Positions 40,560 to 49,450 of a stretch of DNA of 64,000 nucleotides are shown piece after piece; the stretch's first letter is position 1; every line of letters starts with the position of its first letter. Position numbers and translations under genes: made by a program. The stretch lies in the NCBI GenBank assembly GCA_963813525.1, contig CAWEZI010000005.1:2232001-2296000 (forward strand), in the 5' to 3' direction. Below the pieces are notes generated by a model that had not been told where the DNA came from, did no database searches, and saw nothing but the letters and a program-made list of their open reading frames with translations. Origin of the DNA: Bog-756 sp963813525. Lineage in GTDB: Bacteria; Actinomycetota; Acidimicrobiia; Acidimicrobiales; RAAP-2.

Positions 40560-43040
40560 GTGACGACCGCCACCAAGCGGGCGGGCCGATCCGGGACGCC
40601 ACGGTCGAAGGGAGGGACCGCGTCAGCGGCCCGTTCGCGCCCGTCGAACCGCAAGAAGTCCGCGCCGACGGTCACCTCGCGCCGGCGGGCCGGGTCCCGG
40701 TCATCCGGCGGAAAACCGCAACGGTCGGGGATGTTGGCCTCGGTGGGTGCGATCGTTTCCGGCCACGCAGCCGACCTGTGGGGCGTGATGCTGGTCACCC
40801 TGGGGATCCTGACGGCGCTGGCCTTCTATGCCGATGCCCTCAACGCGGCCGGGCACTATGCCCGGTTGGGCGTCGGTGACCTGCTTGGGTGGGGGCGCTT
40901 CCTGGTCCCGCCGATCACGCTCGGCGTCGGACTGCTGCTCCTGGTGGGCCGGCGCGGTGAGGAGGGTGAACGCACCAGTCGCGAGCCGGCCCGCGCTCTG
41001 ATCGGCGCCACCCTCACCCTGTTGGCGGTGGCCGGCCTGGCGTCGTTGGCCGGTGGTTCGCCTCCTCTTTCCAGTGCCACCGCCCAGCTGTCGGCGGCCG
41101 GCGGCTGGATCGGCGCAGCGATCGGCAACCCCTTGGGCTCGGCCCTCGGCGGGGTGGGCGCCACCACGGTGCTGCTGGCCGTGGTGGTGGTGGCCATGAT
41201 CGTGCTGACCGGCGTGTCGGTCAGCACCGCTGCCGCCGGCGCCGTCGGTGCTGTGCGGTGGGGGGTGAAGGTGGCGTCCGGGGGCGACCGACGTCCCGGG
41301 GAAGGGGATCCCGACGTCGATGAGCATCCGACCGATCCATTCGGTCGGACCACGGCCACAGCTGATCCGGAACCGGTGGTGGACCTGGTCCCGAGCCACG
41401 TGTCCGAGCCGGAGGAGGACGAGTCGCCGGAGGTGTCGGCGGCCGATCCGGTGGTCGACCCGATCGAACCGCCACCCACCGCACCGGCGTCGGCGGGCAC
41501 CCCCCTCGAGATGAAGCTCGGGCCGACGGTGGGGGAGTGGCGGCTGCCTCCGGCCACCCTGCTCAAGCACGCCAAGCCCCACACCGTCGACCAGCGGGAG
41601 GTGGACGCCGGGGGAACCGCCCTGGTGGCCGCCCTGGCCGCCCACGGCGTCGACACCCGGTTGCTGGGCCGGACGGTGGGGCCCAGTGTCACCCGCTACG
41701 AGCTCGAACTCGGGGCCGGGGTCAAGGTGGCCCGGGTCACCTCCCTGTCCAGGGACATCGCCTACGCCATGGCGTCACCCGACGTGCGCATCCTGGCTCC
41801 CATCCCGGGCAAGTCGGCCATCGGGGTGGAGGTTCCCAACCGCCGCCGCGAACTGGTGGCCCTCGGCGACGTCCTCTCGTCGCCCGAAGCGGCCAAGGCC
41901 GATCATCCCCTCGAAGTGGCCCTCGGACGTGACATCGCCGGTCGTGCCGTCATGGTCAATTTGGCGGAGATGCCCCACGTGCTGGTGTCGGGGGCGACCG
42001 GGTCGGGCAAGTCGTCGTGTATCAACTCGCTGCTGACCTCGATCCTGACCAGGGCCACACCCGACCAGGTACGGCTCATCCTGGTCGATCCCAAGCGGGT
42101 CGAGCTCGGCCAGTACAACGATCTGCCTCATCTGCTCACCCAGGTGGTGGTCGACCCCAAGAAGGCGGCCAACGCCCTCAGCTGGGCGGTCACCGAGATG
42201 GAGCGCCGCTATGACCTCCTGGCCGAGGTGGGCATGCGGGACATCACCGGCTACAACGGTGCCTTCGACGACGGGGAACTGGCCGACTACGAGGAGGCCT
42301 ACCAGCTGCGGATGCGGGGCGCGGGAACCGACGAGGACAGCGCCGGACAGGCCGACCAGGACCAGCCGGCCCATTACTCGCGGTTGCCCTTCATCCTCAT
42401 CGTGGTGGACGAGCTCAACGACCTGATGATGGTGGCTGCCCGCGACGTCGAGGATTCGGTGTGCCGCATCGCACAGATGGCCCGGGCCGTGGGCATCCAT
42501 TTGGTACTGGCCACCCAACGTCCGTCCGTCGATGTGATCACCGGGGTGATCAAGGCCAACATCCCCTCGCGGCTGGCCTTTTCTGTGTCCACCCAGGCCG
42601 ACAGCCGGGTGATTCTCGATCAGGGGGGTGCAGAGCGGCTGATCGGCAAGGGTGACATGCTCTTGCTGTCGGCGTCCTCGTCGAACCCGCAAAGGCTCCA
42701 GGGCCCGTGGGTGAGCGAGGAGGAAGTCCGTGCCGTGGCCGCCCACTGGAAGAGGCAGAGGCCCATGGAGGTGGTGGCGGGGATCGAGGAGGTGGTGGGG
42801 AGCGGTGAGTCGAGGTCGGGAGACGATGACGGTGACGACGATCTTCTCGAGCAGGCCATGGACCTGGTCGTGCGCTCGCAGCTGGGTTCGACCTCCATGC
42901 TCCAGCGCAAGCTCAGGGTCGGGTTCGCCCGCGCCGGTCGGCTCATGGACCTGATGGAGAGGCGTGGGGTGGTGGGCCCGTCCGAGGGTTCAAAAGCGCG
43001 GGCTGTGTTGATGACCCCCGAGGAACTGGACGCCCGCTGA
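40560..43040 (+). CDS. ftsK: DNA translocase FtsK/SpoIIIE
   Basis: An 826-residue membrane-anchored DNA pump that clears chromosomes from the septum. A basic lead of 60 residues precedes four membrane segments (about 70-230, for example LWGVMLVTLGILTALAFYA and TTVLLAVVVVAMIVLTGV). An acidic Asp/Glu/Pro linker follows (about 245-310), then the motor: an alpha region (SVTRYELELGAGVKVARV), Walker A GATGSGKSS, Walker B LILVDPKRVEL and FILIVVDELNDL, and the ATQRPSVDVITG block. The C-terminal 65 residues are a winged-helix gamma domain (SMLQRKLRVGFARAGRLMDLME) that reads orientation sequences. It follows rnj, as in many actinobacteria. Confidence 0.95.
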   Translation: MTTATKRAGRSGTPRSKGGTASAARSRPSNRKKSAPTVTSRRRAGSRSSGGKPQRSGMLASVGAIVSGHAADLWGVMLVTLGILTALAFYADALNAAGHYARLGVGDLLGWGRFLVPPITLGVGLLLLVGRRGEEGERTSREPARALIGATLTLLAVAGLASLAGGSPPLSSATAQLSAAGGWIGAAIGNPLGSALGGVGATTVLLAVVVVAMIVLTGVSVSTAAAGAVGAVRWGVKVASGGDRRPGEGDPDVDEHPTDPFGRTTATADPEPVVDLVPSHVSEPEEDESPEVSAADPVVDPIEPPPTAPASAGTPLEMKLGPTVGEWRLPPATLLKHAKPHTVDQREVDAGGTALVAALAAHGVDTRLLGRTVGPSVTRYELELGAGVKVARVTSLSRDIAYAMASPDVRILAPIPGKSAIGVEVPNRRRELVALGDVLSSPEAAKADHPLEVALGRDIAGRAVMVNLAEMPHVLVSGATGSGKSSCINSLLTSILTRATPDQVRLILVDPKRVELGQYNDLPHLLTQVVVDPKKAANALSWAVTEMERRYDLLAEVGMRDITGYNGAFDDGELADYEEAYQLRMRGAGTDEDSAGQADQDQPAHYSRLPFILIVVDELNDLMMVAARDVEDSVCRIAQMARAVGIHLVLATQRPSVDVITGVIKANIPSRLAFSVSTQADSRVILDQGGAERLIGKGDMLLLSASSSNPQRLQGPWVSEEEVRAVAAHWKRQRPMEVVAGIEEVVGSGESRSGDDDGDDDLLEQAMDLVVRSQLGSTSMLQRKLRVGFARAGRLMDLMERRGVVGPSEGSKARAVLMTPEELDAR

Positions 43041-43096
43041 ACCGGGGGCTCTCCGATCACGCCGGCTCCGAAGCGGCACCGACCGGTGCGCGGGAG

Positions 43097-44710
43097 ATGG
43101 GCGACATGGTGGCGGACTCCGGCTCGGTGCCGTTACCGCCGTCGCCGACCCACGACATCACAGCCGGAGCTCACGATGGGTTGCCTCCTCCACCGGCGCC
43201 GCCGGCTGCGGCCACGGGAGGAGAGGTCGCCGGCCCTCCGGCTCCAGCCACCGCTGTAACAGCCACTGGTGTAACAGCCAGCGCTGAGGCAGCCACCGGG
43301 CGGCACAGGCACCGTCGCCGGGAGAAGAAGAGGTCGTGGTGGCGGTGGGTGGTGGTGGCTGTCGTCCTCGTGCTCGGGGCTGTGGCCGTGGTGTCCGGCA
43401 TCCGTATCAACCGACCGCTCTCCTCGCCGTCGCTGGTCTCCACCGTGCCGGCCTCGTTGACCGTACCGGGCCTGGCCCCGGGCCTGCCGTGGCCGGTGGT
43501 CGGTCAGGGCGCGGTGGCGGTGCCTGCCCTCGGCTACGCCCACCAGTCGGGACCGGAGCCGCCCGTTCCCATCGCCTCGCTGACCAAGATGACCACCGCC
43601 GTGCTCATCTTGCGGGACCACCCGCTGGCCGCCGGTGCCAGTGGCCCGGTCATCACCGTCACCCCGGCTGACGCACTGCAGTACGACGTCGATCTGGACA
43701 ATGACGAGTCGAACATCCCCATCCAGGCGGGAGAGCAGCTCACCGAGCTGCAGATGCTGGAGGCCCTGCTCAACCAGTCGGCCAACGATGTCGCCTACAG
43801 CCTGGCCGTGTGGGACGCGGGGAGCGAGCCCGCCTTTGTGGTCAAGATGAACGCCTTGGCCGCATCGTTGGGCGCCACCCACACCCACTACGTCGACGCC
43901 AGCGGGTTCGACCCGCAGTCGGTGTCGACGGCGGCCGACTGCCTACGCATCGCCGCCGCCGGCATGGCCATCCCCGCCTTCGCCCAGGTAGCCGGGATGG
44001 CTACGGTCACCCTCCCCCTGGTCGGGACGGTGCACAACATCGTCACCGAGATCGGGTCGGACGGTGTGGTCGGCGTGAAGTCGGGCTACACCTCCCAGGC
44101 GGGCGGGTGCATGGTCCTGGCCGCCTATCGGATCGTCGGGGGACGGAGCGTGCTGGTGCTGGCCTCGGCCCTCGGACAGACGGTCCCCCAGCCGCCGCCG
44201 CCCAAGAAGGCCTCGACCCACTCGTCCGTTACCACCCCCAGCTCCTCGACGACCACCACCACCACATCGCCCTCCTCCACCACCACCACGTTGCCCTCCT
44301 CCCCCTCGCCGACCACGACGACCACGGCGCCGATCAACCCGATGGCCTACATGTACCCGCTGCTCTACGCCGGGCCGGTGGCCGAAGGGCTTCTGGACGC
44401 GGCCACCGCCGCCGTCGTCCCGGCGCCGGTGGTCACCGGGGGCCAACGTGTGATGACAGCCGTGGTCACCTGGAACGGCCGGCCTCATACGGTGGGGGTG
44501 GTGACCACCAAAGGGGCGTGGCTCATGGGGTGGCCGGGTCAGAAGGTGACGTCGGCCGTCACTGTCCGCTCCGTACCGGCGGGCGCTCGGCAGGGCACCA
44601 CGGCCGGACACGTGGTCTATGTCCTGGGCACCCAGAAGGAGTCGGTGCCGCTGACCCTCACCGCCACCCTGCCCGAGCCGACCTGGTGGTGGCGTTTGAT
44701 GCACGACTGA
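43097..44710 (+). CDS. D-alanyl-D-alanine carboxypeptidase (S11, penicillin-binding protein), membrane-anchored
   Basis: A 537-residue peptidoglycan enzyme. The Pro/Ala-rich cytoplasmic lead is followed by a basic cluster and one membrane segment (WWRWVVVAVVLVLGAVAVV), placing the catalytic part outside. All three active-site motifs are present: SLTK (serine nucleophile in IASLTKMTTA), SAN (LLNQSANDVAYSLA) and KSG (GVVGVKSGYTSQAGG). After the catalytic domain comes a Thr/Ser/Pro linker of about 45 residues and a C-terminal beta-rich domain. It trims pentapeptide stems to tetrapeptides. The start is ATG 43097, with ATG 43106 as an alternative. Confidence 0.92.
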   Translation: MGDMVADSGSVPLPPSPTHDITAGAHDGLPPPPAPPAAATGGEVAGPPAPATAVTATGVTASAEAATGRHRHRRREKKRSWWRWVVVAVVLVLGAVAVVSGIRINRPLSSPSLVSTVPASLTVPGLAPGLPWPVVGQGAVAVPALGYAHQSGPEPPVPIASLTKMTTAVLILRDHPLAAGASGPVITVTPADALQYDVDLDNDESNIPIQAGEQLTELQMLEALLNQSANDVAYSLAVWDAGSEPAFVVKMNALAASLGATHTHYVDASGFDPQSVSTAADCLRIAAAGMAIPAFAQVAGMATVTLPLVGTVHNIVTEIGSDGVVGVKSGYTSQAGGCMVLAAYRIVGGRSVLVLASALGQTVPQPPPPKKASTHSSVTTPSSSTTTTTTSPSSTTTTLPSSPSPTTTTTAPINPMAYMYPLLYAGPVAEGLLDAATAAVVPAPVVTGGQRVMTAVVTWNGRPHTVGVVTTKGAWLMGWPGQKVTSAVTVRSVPAGARQGTTAGHVVYVLGTQKESVPLTLTATLPEPTWWWRLMHD

Positions 44711-44761
44711 CCGACCCGCCGACCTCAGCCACCGATTCCGTCGGCCTCGACCCCCGCCGAG

Positions 44762-44767
44762 TACCGT
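44762..44767 (+). promoter_or_regulatory. TACCGT -10 element for leaderless thrB
   Basis: TACCGT ends six bases before GTG 44774 with no ribosome-binding sequence between. Confidence 0.5.
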
Positions 44768-44773
44768 GTCGGT

Positions 44774-45661
44774 GTGCGAGCACGAGCGCCCGCCTCGGCG
44801 GCAAACCTTGGACCCGGTTTCGATACTTTGGCCATCGCGCTGGACAGATATGTCGAGGTCGAGGTCGAACCGTCCCCACGCCTGGTGGTCCGGTCCGAGG
44901 GCGAAGGGGCCGAGTTGTCCGACGACCCGTCCCACTTGGCGGCCCGGGTGGCCATCGACGTGGCCGGCACCGACCAGCTGGCCATCACCGTGCGGTCGCA
45001 GATCCCGATGTCCCGCGGACTGGGATCGTCGGCCGCCCTGGCCGTGGCCGCGGCTGCGGCCGCCGGAGCCGACGACCCCCTGGCTGTCGCCGCACGCATG
45101 GACGGGCACGCCGACAACGCGGCGGCGTCGATGGTCGGCGGATTGGTGGCGGCGGCGCGGGTGAAGGGCGGGGTGCGTGCCGTCCGCCTGGCGTTGGACG
45201 TCTCGTTGGCCTTTGTGGTCATCGTCCCGGAGTTGCACCTGGCGACGTCGCGTTCCCGCCAGGCCCTTCCCAACGAGGTGAGCCGCGAGAGCGCGGCCTT
45301 CAACCTGTCGCGGATGGCGCTGCTCATCGCCGGTCTGGCCGACAGCCGGGTCCTCATTGCCGAAGCCACTGAGGACCGACTGCATCAGGACTACCGGAGC
45401 CCGTTCTTTCCGGCCGCACCCCAACTTCTGGCTGCCATGGCCAGCGGCGGTGCTCTGGCCGTGTGCTGGTCCGGCGCCGGTCCCTCGCTGGTCGGCATCT
45501 GTCACGGATCGGAGGCACCCGAAGTGGAGGCGGCGGCGGCGGCCGCCCTCAAGGCCACCGCCGTCGAGGGCCAGGTGCTCATCCTCCATCCCGACATGCA
45601 CGGGCTGATCGTGGACGGCGAGAGCGGATCCGGGGTGTACGACTTCAACGCCGACGGCTGA
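44774..45661 (+). CDS. thrB: Homoserine kinase
   Basis: A 295-residue GHMP kinase phosphorylating homoserine for threonine synthesis. The N-terminal APASAANLGPGFDTLAIAL is the family start, the phosphate-binding GHMP motif is PMSRGLGSSAALAVA, and the C-terminal motif is AVCWSGAGPSLVGI. The leaderless GTG start gives the usual compact N-terminus. It stands apart from thrA and thrC, which are not in the window. Nearby DAP genes share the aspartate-family pathway. Confidence 0.93.
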   Translation: MRARAPASAANLGPGFDTLAIALDRYVEVEVEPSPRLVVRSEGEGAELSDDPSHLAARVAIDVAGTDQLAITVRSQIPMSRGLGSSAALAVAAAAAAGADDPLAVAARMDGHADNAAASMVGGLVAAARVKGGVRAVRLALDVSLAFVVIVPELHLATSRSRQALPNEVSRESAAFNLSRMALLIAGLADSRVLIAEATEDRLHQDYRSPFFPAAPQLLAAMASGGALAVCWSGAGPSLVGICHGSEAPEVEAAAAAALKATAVEGQVLILHPDMHGLIVDGESGSGVYDFNADG

Positions 45662-45691
45662 CCCGTTGGCTAGACAGTCGGATAGATAATT

Positions 45692-46042
45692 GTGCCTACC
45701 CAACCTTCGAAAGACCTCCAGGTGGTGGCCAACCCCCGCCCCGGGCGCGCCTACCAGGTCACCTGCGTGAGTCCCGAGTTCACCTGTCTGTGCCCCCTGA
45801 CCGGCCAGCCGGACTTCGCCACCGTCACCCTCACCTACGTGCCCGGTCCCTCGATCGTGGAGCTCAAGTCGCTCAAGCTCTACCTGTGGAGCTACCGCAA
45901 CGAAGGTGGGTTCCACGAGGACGTGACCAACCAGATCCTCGATGACCTGGTGGCGGCGGTGGCACCGCGGCGGATGACGGTCACCACCGACTGGCTTGTC
46001 CGAGGGGGAATCCACACGGTGGTGGAGGCATCCCATCCCTAG
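45692..46042 (+). CDS. queF: NADPH-dependent preQ0 reductase (QueF type I)
   Basis: A 116-residue T-fold enzyme reducing 7-cyano-7-deazaguanine to preQ1 in queuosine synthesis. The catalytic Cys34 in TCLCPLTGQPDF, Asp41 seven residues later, and the family NADPH motif ELKSLKLYLW are all present. The small size fits the single-domain type. No queC, queD or queE lies nearby, so it is a lone member of the pathway here, next to two other tRNA-modifying genes (miaB, miaA). The GTG start has an AT-rich TAGATAAT just upstream. Confidence 0.95.
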   Translation: MPTQPSKDLQVVANPRPGRAYQVTCVSPEFTCLCPLTGQPDFATVTLTYVPGPSIVELKSLKLYLWSYRNEGGFHEDVTNQILDDLVAAVAPRRMTVTTDWLVRGGIHTVVEASHP

Positions 46043-46090
46043 AGGCGGGGCCTCCCACTGCTAACGGTGGGGCCTCCCTCGCCAGGCCCG

Positions 46091-46096
46091 TATCCT
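46091..46096 (+). promoter_or_regulatory. TATCCT -10 element for leaderless miaB
   Basis: TATCCT ends six bases before GTG 46103; this selects that GTG over the open frame starting at 46067. Confidence 0.55.
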
Positions 46097-46102
46097 GGGA
46101 CG

Positions 46103-47566
46103 GTGACCACGACCGATTCCGGAGTTGAGCCCGAAAAGGGGGCGGGCCCGGGGCCGACCGATCGGCCGCGGACGTTCCACATCCGGACCTACGGGTGCCA
46201 GATGAACGAACACGACTCGGAGAGACTGGCCGGCGCTCTGGTGGCAGACGGTCTGGTGGCCACCTCCGACTTCGACAGCGCCGACGTGGTGGTCTTCAAC
46301 ACGTGCTGCATCCGTGAGAACGCCGACAACAAGTTCTACGGACACCTCGGGAACCTCAAGACGATGCGGGAGAACCGGCCCGACATGCAGATCGCGGTGA
46401 GCGGGTGCCTAGCCCAGATGGACGGTGAACGGGTCCGCCAGCGGGCGCCCCACGTCGATGTGGTATTGGGCACCCACAACCTGCACCGTGCCCCCGAACT
46501 ACTGCGGCAGGCGGCCCAGTCGGGCCCGGTGGTCGAGATCCTGGACGGACCCGTGGTGGGCACCGACGGGCGGTCCACCGCGGCGGAGGGATCCGCCCTG
46601 ACCGCGGTGCGGGATGTTCCCTACGCCGCCTGGGTCACCATTCAGACCGGCTGCGACAACTCGTGTGCCTTCTGCATCGTTCCCGCCGTGCGCGGACCTG
46701 AGGTGTCCCGCAGGGCGGACGACCTGGTGGCCGAGGTGCGGGCCCTGGCCCGAAGAGGGGTGACCGACGTCACCCTGCTCGGGCAGAACGTGAACTCCTA
46801 CGGCCGGGACCTCACCCGTCGTCGACCCCTGTTCGCCGAGCTTCTGCGGGCGGTGGGTGCGGTCGAGGGGATCCGGCGGGTGCGCTTCACCAGCCCCCAC
46901 CCGAAGGACCTGCGGCCCGAGACCATTGCCGCCATGGCCGAAACCGACGCTGTCTGCAACCACCTGCATCTCCCCCTGCAGTCGGGCAGTGATGCGGTGC
47001 TGTCGGCCATGCGCCGGGGGTACACGGCCGACCGGTATCTCGGTCGTCTGGCCGCGGCCCGGGCCGCCATCGACGATCTGGCGGTGACCACCGACATCAT
47101 CGTCGGCTTTCCGGGCGAGACCGACGATGATTTCGAACGCACCCTCGAAGTGGCGGCCGAGGCCTCCTACGACAGCAGCTACACCTTCATCTTCTCGCCC
47201 CGCCCGGGGACCCGGGCAGCAGCCATGGGTGAGCACTTCGTGCCCGGCGAGGTGATCGCCGAACGGTTCGAACGTCTCCGGGTGGTGGTGGAGAGATCGG
47301 CCCTCAACCGCCACCGTGCCCGGATCGGTCGGCTGGAGGAGGTGATGGTCGAGGGCCCTTCCAAGCGGGATCCGTCGGTGATCACCGGGCGTACGGCGCA
47401 GAACAAGCTGGTGCATTTCGGTCCCCCCGACGACGGAGGGGTGGCCGAGGGTTCGTACGCCGACGTGCGGGTCACCGGGGCCGCCCCCCACCATCTGACC
47501 GGTCGGCTGTCGGCGGTGACCGCCCGCCCGTCACACCGGGTGCTCATCCCCGTCTCTGCCGGCTGA
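46103..47566 (+). CDS. miaB: tRNA-2-methylthio-N6-dimethylallyladenosine synthase
   Basis: A 487-residue radical-SAM methylthiotransferase acting on i6A37 of tRNA. The N-terminal UPF0004 domain carries three cluster cysteines (YGCQMNEHDSE, NTCCIREN, SGCLAQ); the radical-SAM cluster motif is GCDNSCAFCIVP, followed by LLGQNVNSYG and the TIM-barrel part (HLHLPLQSGSD). A C-terminal TRAM domain is present (VMVEGPSKRDPSVITGRTAQN). MiaA, which makes its substrate, is encoded immediately after, 13 bases downstream, so the two form one operon with dapF and hflX. Confidence 0.96.
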   Translation: MTTTDSGVEPEKGAGPGPTDRPRTFHIRTYGCQMNEHDSERLAGALVADGLVATSDFDSADVVVFNTCCIRENADNKFYGHLGNLKTMRENRPDMQIAVSGCLAQMDGERVRQRAPHVDVVLGTHNLHRAPELLRQAAQSGPVVEILDGPVVGTDGRSTAAEGSALTAVRDVPYAAWVTIQTGCDNSCAFCIVPAVRGPEVSRRADDLVAEVRALARRGVTDVTLLGQNVNSYGRDLTRRRPLFAELLRAVGAVEGIRRVRFTSPHPKDLRPETIAAMAETDAVCNHLHLPLQSGSDAVLSAMRRGYTADRYLGRLAAARAAIDDLAVTTDIIVGFPGETDDDFERTLEVAAEASYDSSYTFIFSPRPGTRAAAMGEHFVPGEVIAERFERLRVVVERSALNRHRARIGRLEEVMVEGPSKRDPSVITGRTAQNKLVHFGPPDDGGVAEGSYADVRVTGAAPHHLTGRLSAVTARPSHRVLIPVSAG

Positions 47567-47579
47567 CCGCGGGTTCCGA

Positions 47580-48611
47580 TTGACGGCCGCCTCAGACCCG
47601 GAGACCGTCGTGCTTCCTCCCGTGGTGGCCCTGGTCGGACCGACGGCGTCGGGAAAGTCGCGCCTGGCCCACCAGGTGGCTGTGCAGTCGGCGGTGTCCG
47701 CCCCGGGCCCGACGGTGGAACTGGTGTCGGTCGACTCGATGGCCGTCTACCGGGGCATGGATATCGGCACCGCCAAGCCCACCAGCGCTGAACGCCGTGC
47801 CGTGCCCTATCACCTGATCGACGTGGTCGACCCGGACCAGGACTTCTCCGTGCAGCAATTCCAGGCGGTCGGCCGTCGCGCTCTGGACGGCATCGCCGCC
47901 CGGGGGAACGGAGCCCTGCTGGTCGGAGGGACCGGTCTCCATCTGCGGTCCCTGGTCGACGATCTGGCCTTCCCCGGTCGGTATCCCGAGGTGGCTGCGC
48001 ACCTGGAACGTTCTCTGGATGACGCCGTCGCCGTCGGGGACGGTGCCCTCGACGTCCGCCTGGTGCAACTTCATGAACGTCTGGTCGCACTGGATCCGGT
48101 GGCCGCCGCCCGGGTCCAGCCGGCCAACCGGCGTCGGTTGGTGCGAGCCCTCGAGGTGTGCCTGGGTGCGGGGCGCCCGTTCTCGTCCTTCGGGCCCGGG
48201 CTCGAGCGCTACCCGGCCACGGATGTCACCCTGATCGGTCTCCGCTGCGATCGGGCCGAACTGGACCGCCGCATCGCCGACCGCTTCGCCCGCCTGATGG
48301 ACCATGGACTGCTGGAGGAGGTGCGCTCACTGGCGGCCCGCCCGGCTGGCCTGTCCCGCTCGGCCCGCCAGGCCCTCGGCTACCGCGAGCTTCTGGCCCA
48401 CCTCGAGGAGGGCCTCCCCCTGGAGGCAGCTGTGACCGAGGCGGTCCGGCGGACCCGCGTCTTTGCCCGACGTCAACTGGCCTGGTTTCGCCGCGACCCC
48501 CGTATCGTGTGGGTGGACCCCGAGGATGACCTTGTCGGTCCGATCGTGGCCCTGTTCAGGAATGGTCCCTGCTCCCGGGCCGCGGTGGGAGACTGTGAGA
48601 AGCCACCATGA
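47580..48611 (+). CDS. miaA: tRNA dimethylallyltransferase
   Basis: A 343-residue enzyme transferring the dimethylallyl group to A37 of tRNAs reading UNN codons. Walker-type loop VALVGPTASGKSRLA, the substrate-binding SVDSMAVYRGMDIGTAKP and VGGTGLHLRSLVD are all family motifs, as is RQLAWFRRD near the end. The start is uncertain: TTG 47580 or GTG 47610, neither with a good ribosome-binding sequence. The stop overlaps the dapF ATG (ATGA). The last 20 residues (NGPCSRAAVGDCEKPP) are outside the usual domain. Confidence 0.93.
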   Translation: MTAASDPETVVLPPVVALVGPTASGKSRLAHQVAVQSAVSAPGPTVELVSVDSMAVYRGMDIGTAKPTSAERRAVPYHLIDVVDPDQDFSVQQFQAVGRRALDGIAARGNGALLVGGTGLHLRSLVDDLAFPGRYPEVAAHLERSLDDAVAVGDGALDVRLVQLHERLVALDPVAAARVQPANRRRLVRALEVCLGAGRPFSSFGPGLERYPATDVTLIGLRCDRAELDRRIADRFARLMDHGLLEEVRSLAARPAGLSRSARQALGYRELLAHLEEGLPLEAAVTEAVRRTRVFARRQLAWFRRDPRIVWVDPEDDLVGPIVALFRNGPCSRAAVGDCEKPP

Positions 48612-49450
48612 GCCTGAACACACCGGATATGCCCACCTTGTCCTTGACCAAGCATCACGGCGCCGGCAATGACTTCCTGGTCCTCATCGATGTGGCCGGC
48701 GTCACGCCCCTGGGTCCGGATCTGGTCCGTGCTCTCTGTGACCGTCGGTTCGGCGTCGGAGCCGACGGCGTCATCCGGGTGCTCGACGGTGCGGGTCGTG
48801 CCGATCTGGCCATGGAGCTCACCAACGCCGATGGCAGCGGGGCCGAAATGAGCGGCAACGGCGTGCGCTGTCTGGCCCAGGCGGCGGTGGAAGCCGGCCT
48901 GGTGTCGCCGCCCGCCTTCACGGTGATGACGGTGGCCGGCATCCGCACCGTGGAGTACCGCGCCGAGGGGAACGCCGGTTCGGCCGAGGCGTCGGTGGAC
49001 ATGGGTGCGGCCCAGCTCGGGCCCGACCAGCCTCCCCAATACGGCGCCGACAAGGTCCGCCGGGTCGACATGGGTAACCCGCACCTGGTCCTTCTCGGTC
49101 CCGACCCGGCCGAGGTCGACGTGGCCGGCATCGGCCGTCGCCTGCAAGGGGAGCACGACGGGGGGATCAACGTGGAGTTCATCGCCGTCGTCCCCGGTGG
49201 AGAGGCCCTCACCCTCCGGGTGTGGGAACGGGGGGCGGGGGAGACCCGGGCGTGCGGGACAGGTAGCGCTGCCGCCGCTGCCGCGGCGCGGAGTTGGGAT
49301 CTCGTCGGCGACGTGGTCGACGTCCTCAATCCGGGCGGAACGCTGCAGGTCACTTTGTCGACGGCCGGTGTCCGTCTACGTGGTCCCGTGCACAAGGTGG
49401 CCGAGGTGACGGTGGACGTGGGCCAGATCATGGAATCGGCTCCGGCGTGA
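48608..49450 (+). CDS. dapF: Diaminopimelate epimerase
   Basis: A 280-residue cofactor-independent racemase converting LL- to meso-diaminopimelate for peptidoglycan and lysine. Both catalytic cysteines are present, in MSGNGVRCLAQ and ETRACGTGSAA, and LTKHHGAGNDFLV is the family N-terminal signature. The ATG overlaps the miaA stop (ATGA) and the hflX GTG overlaps the dapF stop (GTGA), so translation of miaA, dapF, hflX and dapC is coupled in series. The miaB-miaA-dapF-hflX order is common in actinobacteria. Confidence 0.97.
   Translation: MSLNTPDMPTLSLTKHHGAGNDFLVLIDVAGVTPLGPDLVRALCDRRFGVGADGVIRVLDGAGRADLAMELTNADGSGAEMSGNGVRCLAQAAVEAGLVSPPAFTVMTVAGIRTVEYRAEGNAGSAEASVDMGAAQLGPDQPPQYGADKVRRVDMGNPHLVLLGPDPAEVDVAGIGRRLQGEHDGGINVEFIAVVPGGEALTLRVWERGAGETRACGTGSAAAAAAARSWDLVGDVVDVLNPGGTLQVTLSTAGVRLRGPVHKVAEVTVDVGQIMESAPA

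Noticed and set aside
45681..45690. TAGATAAT as a leaderless -10 element for queF
   Set aside because: The spacing to the GTG is only about three bases or less, shorter than the 5-10 bases seen at the other genes; left as an unassigned AT-rich patch.
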